Shown here: piece after piece, positions 47,415-57,857 of the stretch
How positions within the stretch are numbered: position 1 is the stretch's first letter
How the letters are laid out: each line of letters starts with the position of its first letter
Assembly: GCA_037724045.1 (NCBI GenBank)
Contig: JBBJOW010000011.1
Location: 1-64,000, forward strand
From: DATLGB01 sp037724045
Lineage (GTDB): Bacteria; Actinomycetota; Thermoleophilia; Solirubrobacterales; Solirubrobacteraceae
Direction of reading: 5' to 3'
Length of the DNA: 64,000 bases
Notes under the pieces: model-generated
The model's input: the letters and a program-made list of their open reading frames with translations, nothing else
Databases searched by the model: none
Told to the model about the DNA's origin: nothing
Translations under genes and position numbers: made by a program

Positions 47415-48308
47415 GTGCGGGCGTTGACCGTCGGGGAGCTGCTGGACGCGTCGTTCAGCGCGGTGCGACGGCACTTCTGGACGCTCGCGCTGGCGACGCT
47501 GGTGGTCGTCGTGCCGGTGTCGGTGCTGAGCACGCTGGTGACCGCGTCGACGACCGAGGACGCCTTCGACTTCGACGTCGCGACGACCATCGCCGACGGC
47601 GACGTGGCGGCCTACGTCGCCGGCAACCTCATCACGCTCGCGCTCACTGCGGTCGCGTCGATGCTGGCCACGGCCGCGTGCCTGCGCGCGGTCGGGGGCG
47701 ACATCGTCGGCCAGCGCTATTCGGCGGGGGAGTCGCTGCGCTTTGCCGCTGCGCGCTTCCGTCCGCTGCTGTGGATCTTGCTGCTGTACTTCCTCGCGCT
47801 CATCGGAGGAGTGCTGCTGCTGGGCTTCGGATTGGTGTGGGTGTGGGTGCTGTTCGCCCTCAACACGCCGGCGCTCTTGTTCGAGGATCTGCGCGGGAGG
47901 AAGGCGATGGGCCGCTCGCGCGCGCTGATCAAGGGCCACTGGTGGCGCACGTTCGGCGCGATGCTCGTCATGTGGCTGATCACCCTGGTGCTGAGCGTCG
48001 TGATCGGGGCGCTCATCGGTGGTGTGATTCTCGTGAACTCCGAGAACGAGGTCGTCAACGCGACGGTGTTGACCGCCGCCAACGTCGTCGCCTCCGCGGT
48101 CTCGCTGCCGCTGACCGCCGCGCTGGCCACGTACATCTACTTCGACCTGCGGGTGCGCAAGGAGGGCTACGACATCCAGCTGCTGGCTGAGCGCATCGGC
48201 GCACCGGCCACTGCCGCTCCGCAGGCGGCGGAGCCCTCAGGCCTTCCGCCTCGAGACGCGCCGCCCACCGGCGGCGGCTTCCTGCCGCCGCAGGCGCCCG
48301 GTGGCTGA
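47415..48308 (+). CDS. Multi-pass membrane protein, glycerophosphodiester phosphodiesterase-membrane-domain-like
   Basis: A 297-residue integral membrane protein with five to six hydrophobic helices and a cytoplasmic Pro/Ala/Gly tail (about residues 265-297). The pattern RSRALIKGHWWRTFG before the last helices is common in uncharacterised actinobacterial membrane proteins found beside MoxR/DUF4129 genes. No catalytic motif is visible. GTG start; its stop overlaps the DUF4129 start by eight bases, so it belongs to the cluster that follows. Confidence 0.75.
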   Translation: MRALTVGELLDASFSAVRRHFWTLALATLVVVVPVSVLSTLVTASTTEDAFDFDVATTIADGDVAAYVAGNLITLALTAVASMLATAACLRAVGGDIVGQRYSAGESLRFAAARFRPLLWILLLYFLALIGGVLLLGFGLVWVWVLFALNTPALLFEDLRGRKAMGRSRALIKGHWWRTFGAMLVMWLITLVLSVVIGALIGGVILVNSENEVVNATVLTAANVVASAVSLPLTAALATYIYFDLRVRKEGYDIQLLAERIGAPATAAPQAAEPSGLPPRDAPPTGGGFLPPQAPGG

Positions 48309-48894
48309 CGCCGCCCAGGCACGCGACCTTGCGGCCGAGATCGTCGCCGAGCGCCGCTTCTCCGAGCCTGAGGTGCCGCGGCCCTTCGAGCGCCCGCTGG
48401 ACTGGCTCGGGGACCGCGTCGACGCGGTCGGGAGATGGCTGGGCGATCGCTTCGGCGCCATCGACGGGGTGCTGCCGGGCGGCAGCTGGCTGGTGTGGGT
48501 GCTGATCGGGCTGGCCGTCGCCGTGGTCGCGGTTGCGCTCGCGCGGATGTACGCCGGACGCGCCGTGGCGTCCGTGGCGCGGGCGAGGGCGGCCGCGGAC
48601 GCAGTCGTGGACCCGGCCGCGCTCGAGCGCGCGGCGGAGGCGGCCGAGCGGGCGGGTGACTACGAGCTCGCGGTGCGGCTGCGCTTCCGCGCGGGCGTGG
48701 CGCGCCTCGAGCGCACGGACGTCCTGGCCCCGGGCGGGCTTCGCACGACCGCGGAGATCGGCGGCGTCCTGGATTCGGCCGAGTTCGACGCGCTGGGGAC
48801 GGACTTCGACGCCATCGCCTACGGCGGCCGTCCCGCCGGGTCAGACGACGCAGCGGCCGCCCGCGAGCGCTGGGGCGCCGTCCTCACGCGATGA
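48301..48894 (+). CDS. DUF4129-family membrane protein
   Basis: A 197-residue protein with one central membrane helix (about residues 62-82: WLVWVLIGLAVAVVAVALA). Its cytoplasmic domain AAEAAERAGDYELAVRLRFRAGVARLE is the DUF4129 hallmark, often compared to TPR-like helices. In actinobacteria this family is regularly encoded with MoxR, DUF58 and DUF4350 proteins, as here. Its role is unknown; an assembly or transglutaminase-associated membrane complex has been inferred for relatives. GTG start, ATGA overlap with the next gene. Confidence 0.85.
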   Translation: MADAAQARDLAAEIVAERRFSEPEVPRPFERPLDWLGDRVDAVGRWLGDRFGAIDGVLPGGSWLVWVLIGLAVAVVAVALARMYAGRAVASVARARAAADAVVDPAALERAAEAAERAGDYELAVRLRFRAGVARLERTDVLAPGGLRTTAEIGGVLDSAEFDALGTDFDAIAYGGRPAGSDDAAAARERWGAVLTR

Positions 48895-49853
48895 AGCGAC
48901 GCACCATTCTGCTGATCGTGGGCGTGGTGGTGGCGGTCAACGTCGTCCTGCTCGCCGTCGAGTACGTCCTGCCGTCGCCGTCGGGGGAGCGCTCGTCTTC
49001 GCTGGCAACGGCGCCGGACGGCTTCGCCGCGTGGGCGGAGCTGGCGCGGCGCTCGGGCGTCGAGGTCGTCGCGCTGCGCGATGAGCTCGCGGACGCGCGG
49101 CTTCCGCCCGGGTCGACGGTCGTCGCGCTCGACGTGCCGTCCCTACCCCGGGCGGACGCGCTCCTGCTGCGCGCGCACGCAGACGCGGGCGGCCGGGTCG
49201 TCGCGGGAGGCGTACGGCCGGAGCGCTGGCTGGACGTGTTCGACGCCTCGCTCGTCTGGCGCTCGGGCGGTCCGGAGGCGATCCGCGTGGGCGAGCGCGC
49301 GCTGGTCACCGCCGGGGGCGGGTCCTGGTCGGCCGGCGGGGTGCTGGTCGAGCGCGGCAACGTCGCGCTGCTGGCCGACGCGTCGCCGCTGCAGAACGCC
49401 CGCCTCGCCCGCGCCGACAACGCCGCGTTCGCCCTCGAGCTGATTGGCGGAGGCCCGCTCGTCTTCGCCGAGGCGCCGCACGGCTACGGGTCCGCCAGCG
49501 GACTGGCGGCGCTGCCGGACGCGGGCAAGTGGGCGCTTGGTCTGCTGCTCGCGGCGGGGCTGCTGCTGATGCTCGCCCGGGGCCGCCGCTTCGGGCCGCC
49601 CGAGGACGCCGCGAGGCCGCTGGCGCCGCCGCGTGCGGCCTACGTCGATGCCCTGGGCGCAGCGCTCGCGCGAACCCGCGATCCTGCTGGGGCGATGGCG
49701 CCCATCCATACCCTTCACGGCGACCAGCCGCCCCCGCGCACCGACGACGAGGCACGCGCGCTCGCTCGGCGCCACGCGGAGGCAGGGGGTGCCCGGAGGG
49801 ACATCGCTCCGCACGGAATGGACCGGAGGGTGGGGCCCCCATTGTCATCGTGA
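48891..49853 (+). CDS. DUF4350-family membrane protein
   Basis: A 320-residue protein with an N-terminal membrane anchor (residues 5-27), a GATase/ThuA-like extracytoplasmic domain (WAELARRSGVEVVALRDEL, SLPRADALLLRAHADAGGRVV) and a second helix (about residues 212-230), then a cytoplasmic Ala/Arg-rich tail. This is the standard third member of the DUF4129-DUF4350-MoxR-DUF58 set. Function is not established. The stop overlaps the MoxR start as GTGA. Confidence 0.85.
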   Translation: MKRRTILLIVGVVVAVNVVLLAVEYVLPSPSGERSSSLATAPDGFAAWAELARRSGVEVVALRDELADARLPPGSTVVALDVPSLPRADALLLRAHADAGGRVVAGGVRPERWLDVFDASLVWRSGGPEAIRVGERALVTAGGGSWSAGGVLVERGNVALLADASPLQNARLARADNAAFALELIGGGPLVFAEAPHGYGSASGLAALPDAGKWALGLLLAAGLLLMLARGRRFGPPEDAARPLAPPRAAYVDALGAALARTRDPAGAMAPIHTLHGDQPPPRTDDEARALARRHAEAGGARRDIAPHGMDRRVGPPLSS

Positions 49854-50779
49854 AAGACCTCCACGATGCCGTCGCCGCCGAGGTCGGCCGGGTCGTCGTC
49901 GGCCAACAGGAAGCGATCGCCGCCCTGCTCGCGGCAGCCGCGCTCGGCGGGCACGTCCTGCTCGAGGGCCCGCCGGGGACGGCGAAGACCCTGATGGCCG
50001 GCGCGGTGGCGCGCGCGCTCGGCGTCGACTTCCGCCGCGCGCAGTTCACGCCGGACATGCTGCCCTCCGACCTGACCGGGACCATGACGCTGCGCGGCGG
50101 CGATCTGGTCTTCCACGAGGGCCCGGTCTTCACCAACCTCCTGCTCGCCGACGAGATCAACCGCACGCCGCCGAAGACGCAGGCGGCGCTGCTCGAGGCG
50201 ATGCAGGAACGGCAGGTCTCCGTCGAGGGGCGCCCGCGGCCGCTGCCCGATCCGTTCCTGGTGGTCGCCACGCAGAACCCGATCGAGTACGAGGGCACCT
50301 ACCCGCTGCCCGAGGCGCAGCTGGACCGCTTCCTGGTCAAGGTCGACGTCGGCTATCCGGGGGAGGACGAGGAGCTCGCCATGCTCGGCCTGCAGCGGTC
50401 GGGCGTGGGCCCGGGCCGCCTGGAGGACATCCGCCCCGTCGCGAGCGCGGACGCGCTGCGCACCGCTCGCGCGCAGGTCGACGCGACGCGCGTCACCGGG
50501 GAGGTCGCCGCGTACCTGGTGGCGGTCGTGCGCCGCACGCGCGTGCTGCCGTCGGTGACGCTCGGGGCCTCTCCCCGCGCCGCGACGCATCTGCTCGGCG
50601 CGGCCAAGGCGGCGGCGCGGCTGGCCGGCCGCGATTTCGTCACGCCCGACGACGTGTCGCGCATGGCCGCGCCCGTCCTCGCGCACCGGCTCGTGCTCAC
50701 CCCGGAGGCGGAGCTCGACCGCTTCCGGCCCGCCGACGCCGTGCGCACCGCGCTGGCCGAGGTCCCGGTCCCGCGGTGA
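49850..50779 (+). CDS. MoxR-family AAA+ ATPase
   Basis: AAA+ ATPase of 309 residues, a MoxR-type chaperone thought to mature or insert partner proteins. Walker A is GPPGTAKT (about residue 41), Walker B LLLADEINRTPPKTQAAL, sensor 1 VVATQNPIEYEGTYPLPEAQ and the Arg finger region LDRFLVKV. The GTG start at 49850 gives the canonical N-terminus and overlaps the DUF4350 stop. The VWA-lacking DUF58 partner follows, the usual functional pairing. Confidence 0.95.
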   Translation: MKDLHDAVAAEVGRVVVGQQEAIAALLAAAALGGHVLLEGPPGTAKTLMAGAVARALGVDFRRAQFTPDMLPSDLTGTMTLRGGDLVFHEGPVFTNLLLADEINRTPPKTQAALLEAMQERQVSVEGRPRPLPDPFLVVATQNPIEYEGTYPLPEAQLDRFLVKVDVGYPGEDEELAMLGLQRSGVGPGRLEDIRPVASADALRTARAQVDATRVTGEVAAYLVAVVRRTRVLPSVTLGASPRAATHLLGAAKAAARLAGRDFVTPDDVSRMAAPVLAHRLVLTPEAELDRFRPADAVRTALAEVPVPR

Positions 50780-50831
50780 AACCCCGCGGGTTCTCACACA
50801 CCGCGGCTCGACCTTGTTTCGCGGTGACACC

Positions 50832-52040
50832 GTGAGCCCTGCGCCGCGACTCGCGGCGCTGGTCGCGGCGGTCGCGCTCGCGACGCTGCTCGTCGGGCCG
50901 GTCGTGGGCGCGCTTGCGGCGGTGGCCCTGATGGCGGCGGCTGTCGCCGACGCCGTCGCCGTCCGGCGTTCGCCGTGGGTGCGCCGGTCTGCACCTCAGA
51001 TCGTCGCCCGCGGTGTCCCGGCGGGGTTCGGCATTGAGAGGGAGGATGGGCGGGTGCGACAGCCGGTGCCGCCCGACGTGGTCATCGCCGAGGGTTCGCT
51101 GGTGGCCCGGCGCCGCGGCCGGCACGTGCTGCCCGCGGTCGTCGTCCGGCGGACGGGGCCGCTCGGGCTGGGCCGCTGGGACCACACCGTGGGGGAGGCC
51201 ACGGAGGTGCTGGCCTACCCCGACCTGCCCACCGCGCGCCGCCTCGCGCTCGCCGTCCGCCAGGGCAGACTGCGCGAGCCAGGGCAACGACCGCGCGGCC
51301 CGCTCGGCCTCGGTACGGAGTTCGAGTCGATCCGCGACTACGCGCCCGACGACGACATCCGCGCGGTCAATTGGGCCGCCACCGCACGCGTCGGGCGGCC
51401 GATGAGTAACACCTATCGGATCGAGCAGGAGCGCGAGGTGATGCTGCTCATCGACGCGGGCCGGCTGATGGCCGCGCCTCTCGGCGACGCGACACGCCTC
51501 GACGTCGCGGTCGATGCCGCCGTCGCGGTCGCCGCGGTCGCGGACGCCCTCGGGGACCGCTGCGGCGTGCTCGCCTTCGACGGCGCCGTGCGCCGGCATC
51601 TTCCGCCCCGGCGCGCGGGCGGGCGCGCCGTGACCCGCGCCGTCTTCGACCTCGAGCCCAGCGACGACGAGGCCGACTACGAGCGCGCCCTGCAGACCGT
51701 CGCCGGCGGCAAGCGCGCGCTGCTCATGGTCTTCTCCGACCTGGTGGAGGAGACCGCCGCGCGACCGCTAGCCGATGCGGTGCCGATCGTCGCCCGCCGG
51801 CACGCCGTCGTCCTGGTCAGCGTCCGCGACGACGACCTCCACGCGCGCGTCACCAAGCCGGCCGACACGGTCCACGGCGCCTACACCGCGGCGGCGACCG
51901 TGAGCGTCCTGGCCGCCCGCGACCGCGCCGCAGCGCTGCTGACCCGCTCCGGAGCGCGCACCGTCGAGGCGCCGGCGGCATCGCTGGCGGCCGCCTGCGT
52001 GTCCGCCTACCTACGCGAGAAGGCCCGGGCGCGACTCTGA
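50832..52040 (+). CDS. DUF58-family protein (MoxR partner)
   Basis: A 402-residue protein with two close N-terminal membrane helices (about residues 5-45) and the DUF58 domain, recognised by GTEFESIRDYAPDDDIRAVNWAAT. The C-terminal part resembles a von Willebrand A-like fold (VMLLIDAGRLM). GTG 50832 is chosen; TTG 50814 would add six residues, and neither has a good ribosome site. It ends the MoxR operon, with the last 30 bases overlapping the convergent spoIIM-like gene. Confidence 0.88.
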   Translation: MSPAPRLAALVAAVALATLLVGPVVGALAAVALMAAAVADAVAVRRSPWVRRSAPQIVARGVPAGFGIEREDGRVRQPVPPDVVIAEGSLVARRRGRHVLPAVVVRRTGPLGLGRWDHTVGEATEVLAYPDLPTARRLALAVRQGRLREPGQRPRGPLGLGTEFESIRDYAPDDDIRAVNWAATARVGRPMSNTYRIEQEREVMLLIDAGRLMAAPLGDATRLDVAVDAAVAVAAVADALGDRCGVLAFDGAVRRHLPPRRAGGRAVTRAVFDLEPSDDEADYERALQTVAGGKRALLMVFSDLVEETAARPLADAVPIVARRHAVVLVSVRDDDLHARVTKPADTVHGAYTAAATVSVLAARDRAAALLTRSGARTVEAPAASLAAACVSAYLREKARARL

Positions 52041-52979
52041 CGGCCGCCCGCGCCAGAGCACCAGTCCCCAGTAGACGACGCCCAGTGCGACGCCGAGGAT
52101 CACCGCTCCGACGAGCGTCGGGCCCGAGCCCGTGTAGAAGCCCTCGACCAGGCCGGCGAGCACGAGCCACGGCATGGTGCCGAGCACGATCTCCATCGCC
52201 GGCCGCGCTTCGGCGCCGAGGGACTGCAGCCGCGTGCGGTGGCCGGGCTCGACGATCGCCCAGCCGATGCGCAGGCCCGCCATCACGGAGACGATGATCA
52301 GCGACAGCTCGATCACGCCGTGCGGGATGACGAGGCTGACGAAGCGCTCGGCGTTGCCGTCGTAGGCGCTGATGCCGCCGAGCGCGCCGACCAGCAGGCC
52401 GTTGTAGATCGCCAGCGCGGCGGTGCCGAGGCCGAGCGTGATCCCGGTCGCGATGGCCAGGAAGGTGACGCGGATGTTGTTGGTGAAGATCTCGCCCGCG
52501 AAGCCGGCCTCGTCGGAGAGCGAGAGCGACCCCGCGATGGGCTCGCCGCCGCGGCTGCGGAACTGCTCGGGTACGAGCCCGTAGGCGGCGGCGGGGTCGT
52601 TCAGGCCCCAGATCCAGCCGAGCACGACCGGCACGAGCAGCAGCGCCGCGGCGAGCGCGAGGAAGCCGGGCCGCTCGCGGACGCGCTGCCAGTAGCCCGT
52701 CGTCACGAAGTCCCACAGCGAGGCGCGCCGCGGCTCGTGCCCGTAGACGGCCTGGCGCCCGCGCAGCACGAGTCCATCCAGCCGTTGCGTCACGGGGTCG
52801 GCGGGGGGGAAGGCGCGGCGCGCGAGCCCGAGATCGGCCGCGGCGGCGCGGTAGAGCATGCCCAGCCGCCGCACCCCATCGGGGCCGAGGCGCTCGGGCC
52901 GGCCCTTGGCGGCGTCGAGCAGGCCGGCGAGCTCAGCCCACTCTGCCGAGCGCTCCTCGACGAACCGCGCGCGTCTCAT
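52011..52979 (-). CDS. SpoIIM-family (stage II sporulation protein M-like) membrane protein
   Basis: A 322-residue membrane protein. An N-terminal soluble helical part of about 115 residues (FVEERSAEWAELAGLLDAA) precedes five to six helices with the family motifs FTNNIRVTFLAIATGITLG and VSLVIPHGVIELSLIIVS. Non-sporulating actinobacteria carry this family beside RDD and MoxR/DUF58 genes. The ATG is fixed by GGAGG at 52988-52984 with a 4-base spacer. It is divergent from the RDD gene with only 15 bases between starts. Confidence 0.92.
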   Translation of the reverse strand: MRRARFVEERSAEWAELAGLLDAAKGRPERLGPDGVRRLGMLYRAAAADLGLARRAFPPADPVTQRLDGLVLRGRQAVYGHEPRRASLWDFVTTGYWQRVRERPGFLALAAALLLVPVVLGWIWGLNDPAAAYGLVPEQFRSRGGEPIAGSLSLSDEAGFAGEIFTNNIRVTFLAIATGITLGLGTAALAIYNGLLVGALGGISAYDGNAERFVSLVIPHGVIELSLIIVSVMAGLRIGWAIVEPGHRTRLQSLGAEARPAMEIVLGTMPWLVLAGLVEGFYTGSGPTLVGAVILGVALGVVYWGLVLWRGRPSESRPGLLA

Positions 52980-52994
52980 GCATCCTCCATAGTC

Positions 52995-53705
52995 GTGGAG
53001 TATCCCGATCGATTGACGGTGCGGACCCCGGAGGGCGTCTCGGTCGACCTCTCCCTGGCCGGAATCGGGTCGCGCTTCCTGGGCGCGCTGCTCGACGTCG
53101 CCCTCCAGGCCGCCGTGGGCTTCGTCGGCTGGGTCGCGCTCGCCGCGCTGTTCGAGGGCGGCGTGTTCACGCTGCTCGCGTCGATCGGGGCCTTCCTGGT
53201 GCTGTTCGGCTACGACGTCGCCTTCGAGGTGCTCAACGGCGGCCGCACCCCCGGAAAGATCGCAGCAGGCCTGCGCGTCGTCCGCGACACCGGCGCGCCG
53301 GTCACCTTCGTCACCTCGGCGATCCGCAACGTGCTGCGGCTCGTGGACATCCTGCCGGTCTTCTACGGCGTCGGCATGGCCGCGATCTTCTTGACCCGCC
53401 GCCACCAGCGCCTCGGCGACCTCGCGGCCGGAACCGTCGTGATCCGCGAGCGGGCCGCGACCCCCGGCGCGCCCTTCGCCGCCGGGCGTCCCGCAGCGGA
53501 GCCACCCGGCTGGGACACGAGCGCGATCACCGCATCGGACCTCATGGTCGTCCGCGCCTTCCTGGCGCGCCGGGGAACTCTGGAGCCGGCGGCACGCGCC
53601 ACCCTCGCCGCCGACCTCGAAGCCCGCCTGCGCGCAAAGGTCGCCGGCGCCCCGCCGCTGGCGCCGGAGGCGTTCCTCGAGTCCCTCTCCGCCGCGCGCG
53701 ATTAG
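52995..53705 (+). CDS. RDD-family membrane protein
   Basis: A 236-residue protein. The RDD domain spans residues 20-145: the first helix with the Arg-Asp pair (GSRFLGALLDVALQ), the second helix, NGGRTPGKIAAGLRVV, and RRHQRLGDLAAGTVVI. A C-terminal cytoplasmic extension rich in Ala and Arg (residues 150-236) follows. GTG 52995 is the only reasonable start. In this gene cluster it usually accompanies SpoIIM. Function is not established; some RDD proteins are Na+/H+ exchangers. Confidence 0.9.
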   Translation: MEYPDRLTVRTPEGVSVDLSLAGIGSRFLGALLDVALQAAVGFVGWVALAALFEGGVFTLLASIGAFLVLFGYDVAFEVLNGGRTPGKIAAGLRVVRDTGAPVTFVTSAIRNVLRLVDILPVFYGVGMAAIFLTRRHQRLGDLAAGTVVIRERAATPGAPFAAGRPAAEPPGWDTSAITASDLMVVRAFLARRGTLEPAARATLAADLEARLRAKVAGAPPLAPEAFLESLSAARD

Positions 53706-54054
53706 GGGTTCCGCCTCGGCGCTAGTACCGAATATGCGTGCCTGGGGCGCGCGTTCGTAGCTTTGTGGCAGGTAAGGGGGAGGGAGTGTTCGCGTGTGGA
53801 CCCACTAACCCGCGCCACCCCCTCGTCCGCGGCGGGGGTCCGCGGGATATCGGGGCTATACACGCACAACCCGCGGAACCCCACTCCGGCCGAGAGGGTC
53901 ACGCGGGCTATTGGGGTCGCACCCGCCCTCCCCTCCCTTACCTGCCCAACCCGGCAACGGATGCGCGCCTCGGCAGACGTGTGACCCCTGCCTACGCGGG
54001 CGCGGGAGCGGGCTGCTCGGCCAGCCAGCGCTCGACCACGCGCGCAGCGCCCCG
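53706..54054. other. 349-base convergent intergenic region with nested inverted repeats
   Basis: No gene is supported here. GGCAGGTAAGGG (53767-53778) pairs with CCCTTACCTGCC (53935-53946). Inside, GGGGGTCCGCGGG (53834-53846) pairs with CCCGCGGAACCCC (53870-53882) with one mismatch. A 15-mer CGCGGGnTATnGGGG occurs at 53841-53855 and 53902-53916, with a related reverse copy at 53801-53814. It lies between convergent genes, so termination is one role; a structured RNA or repeat family is another. Confidence 0.75.
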
Positions 54055-56571
<2,517 letters not shown>

Positions 56572-56578
56572 GCCGACA

Positions 56579-56584
56579 AAGGTA
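56579..56584 (-). promoter_or_regulatory. -10 element TACCTT of the secreted LVIVD protein gene
   Basis: On the minus strand TACCTT ends seven bases before GTG 56571, the recurrent leaderless spacing in this window. Confidence 0.45.
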
Positions 56585-56658
56585 GTGAAGAAGAGCGGTC
56601 CGCAGCCCCGGTTGCTGATGAACGAACTGCTGCGCACTCGGCAGCGCATCATCACAGG

Positions 56659-56664
56659 TATAGT
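56659..56664 (+). promoter_or_regulatory. -10 element TATAGT upstream of the MarP-like gene
   Basis: TATAGT predicts transcription starting near 56671, seven bases before GTG 56678; a near-leaderless transcript. Confidence 0.5.
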
Positions 56665-56677
56665 TGTGTTGCCCAGG

Positions 56678-57805
56678 GTGCCGATCGTCGATCTCATCAT
56701 TGTCGCCTTGACCCTCGCCGTGTCCGTCTGGGGCTACCGGCGCGGGGTGAGGACCGGGTTGCTGGTGCTGGTCGGCTTCGGCGGCGGCGCGCTGCTGGGA
56801 TCCCGGCTGGCGCCGCTGCTTCTGGACGGCGGGCTGGACGATCCGTACGCGCCGGTCGTCGGGCTTCCGGCCGCGCTGCTGTTCGGCGCCGCCGGTGCGG
56901 CGGTTCTCGAGCGGGTCGGCCTCAGGCTGCGCCGAGGCCTGCGGGACCGCAGCCGCCTCGACGCGGGCGCCGGCGCGGTGCTGACCGGTCTGTTCGGCCT
57001 CGTACTGGTCTGGATCCTCGCGGCGACCATCGCTCGCGTGGACGGCCTGAGGGGCTCCATCCGAGATTCAGCGATCATCGACGGCCTCAACGCGGTGGTG
57101 CCGCCGCCGGGACCGCTGCTGAACGCGCGGGCCCCCGCGTCGGCCCCGGCGCTCTCCGGGCCGGAGGCTTACGGACGTCCTCCCGGCGTGAACGTCAAGC
57201 GGGACGCGGAGGTCATCGAAGCGAAGGCGAGCGTCGCGAAGATCTCAGTGAGCGGCTGCCGCGGCATCGGAGGGGGCAGTGGCTGGATAGCGGCGGACGG
57301 GATCGTGGTCACCAACGCCCACGTGACGGAGGGCGCGGAGTCAATTGGGGTGCAGCTCGAAGGCGAGGGCCCGTACCATGCCGCGGAGTCGATCTGGTAC
57401 GACGCGCTCAACGACATCGCGATCCTCCGGACGCCCGGAGTGCGGGGCGTGCCGCCGCTCGAGATCGTCGCCGAGCCCAAGCCCGGCACCCGGTCGGCCA
57501 TCCTCGGGTTCCCCGGCGGCGGGCCCTACGTGGTCAAGCCCGCGCGCCTCGGGGTCACCTCGACCCCCCCGGTGTTCCGGGTCCAGGGAGGCCCTCGTGG
57601 CCGGCGGCTCGTCACGAGGATGATCGCTCGGGCGACTCCGGGCAACTCGGGCGGCCCCGTCGTGGATCTCGAGGGCCGCGTGGTGGGGATGACCTTCGCC
57701 AGCAGCAGCATCGGCTACTCCGCCTCTGCGGTTCCGACCGTGTCGGTGAAGCGGGCGCTGCGCAAAGCCGGCCCCGCGGTGAAGCCCGGCCCGTGCGAGC
57801 AGTGA
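56678..57805 (+). CDS. MarP-like membrane serine protease (CvpA plus trypsin fold)
   Basis: A 375-residue protein. Four N-terminal helices form a CvpA-like domain (PIVDLIIVALTLAVSVWGYR, GLLVLVGFGGGALLGS), followed by an extracytoplasmic chymotrypsin-fold protease. The catalytic triad is His215 (TNAHVTE), Asp246 (NDIAIL) and Ser324 (TPGNSGGPVVDLEGRVVGM). Two Cys (SGCRG and the C-terminal PCEQ) could form the regulatory disulfide known from the mycobacterial acid-resistance protease MarP. GTG 56678 gives the family N-terminus. It lies 52 bases before the FtsH-like gene; both are quality-control type proteases. Confidence 0.92.
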   Translation: MPIVDLIIVALTLAVSVWGYRRGVRTGLLVLVGFGGGALLGSRLAPLLLDGGLDDPYAPVVGLPAALLFGAAGAAVLERVGLRLRRGLRDRSRLDAGAGAVLTGLFGLVLVWILAATIARVDGLRGSIRDSAIIDGLNAVVPPPGPLLNARAPASAPALSGPEAYGRPPGVNVKRDAEVIEAKASVAKISVSGCRGIGGGSGWIAADGIVVTNAHVTEGAESIGVQLEGEGPYHAAESIWYDALNDIAILRTPGVRGVPPLEIVAEPKPGTRSAILGFPGGGPYVVKPARLGVTSTPPVFRVQGGPRGRRLVTRMIARATPGNSGGPVVDLEGRVVGMTFASSSIGYSASAVPTVSVKRALRKAGPAVKPGPCEQ

Positions 57806-57845
57806 CGTCGACGGTGCCCGGATGGCGGGAATCGGCGGTTCTGGA

Positions 57846-57851
57846 TAGGGT
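57846..57851 (+). promoter_or_regulatory. -10 element TAGGGT, likely leaderless promoter of the FtsH-like gene
   Basis: TAGGGT ends six bases before ATG 57858, placing the predicted first transcribed base on the start codon. It suggests the protease has its own promoter besides any readthrough from the MarP-like gene. Confidence 0.5.
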
Positions 57852-57857
57852 TGCGCC

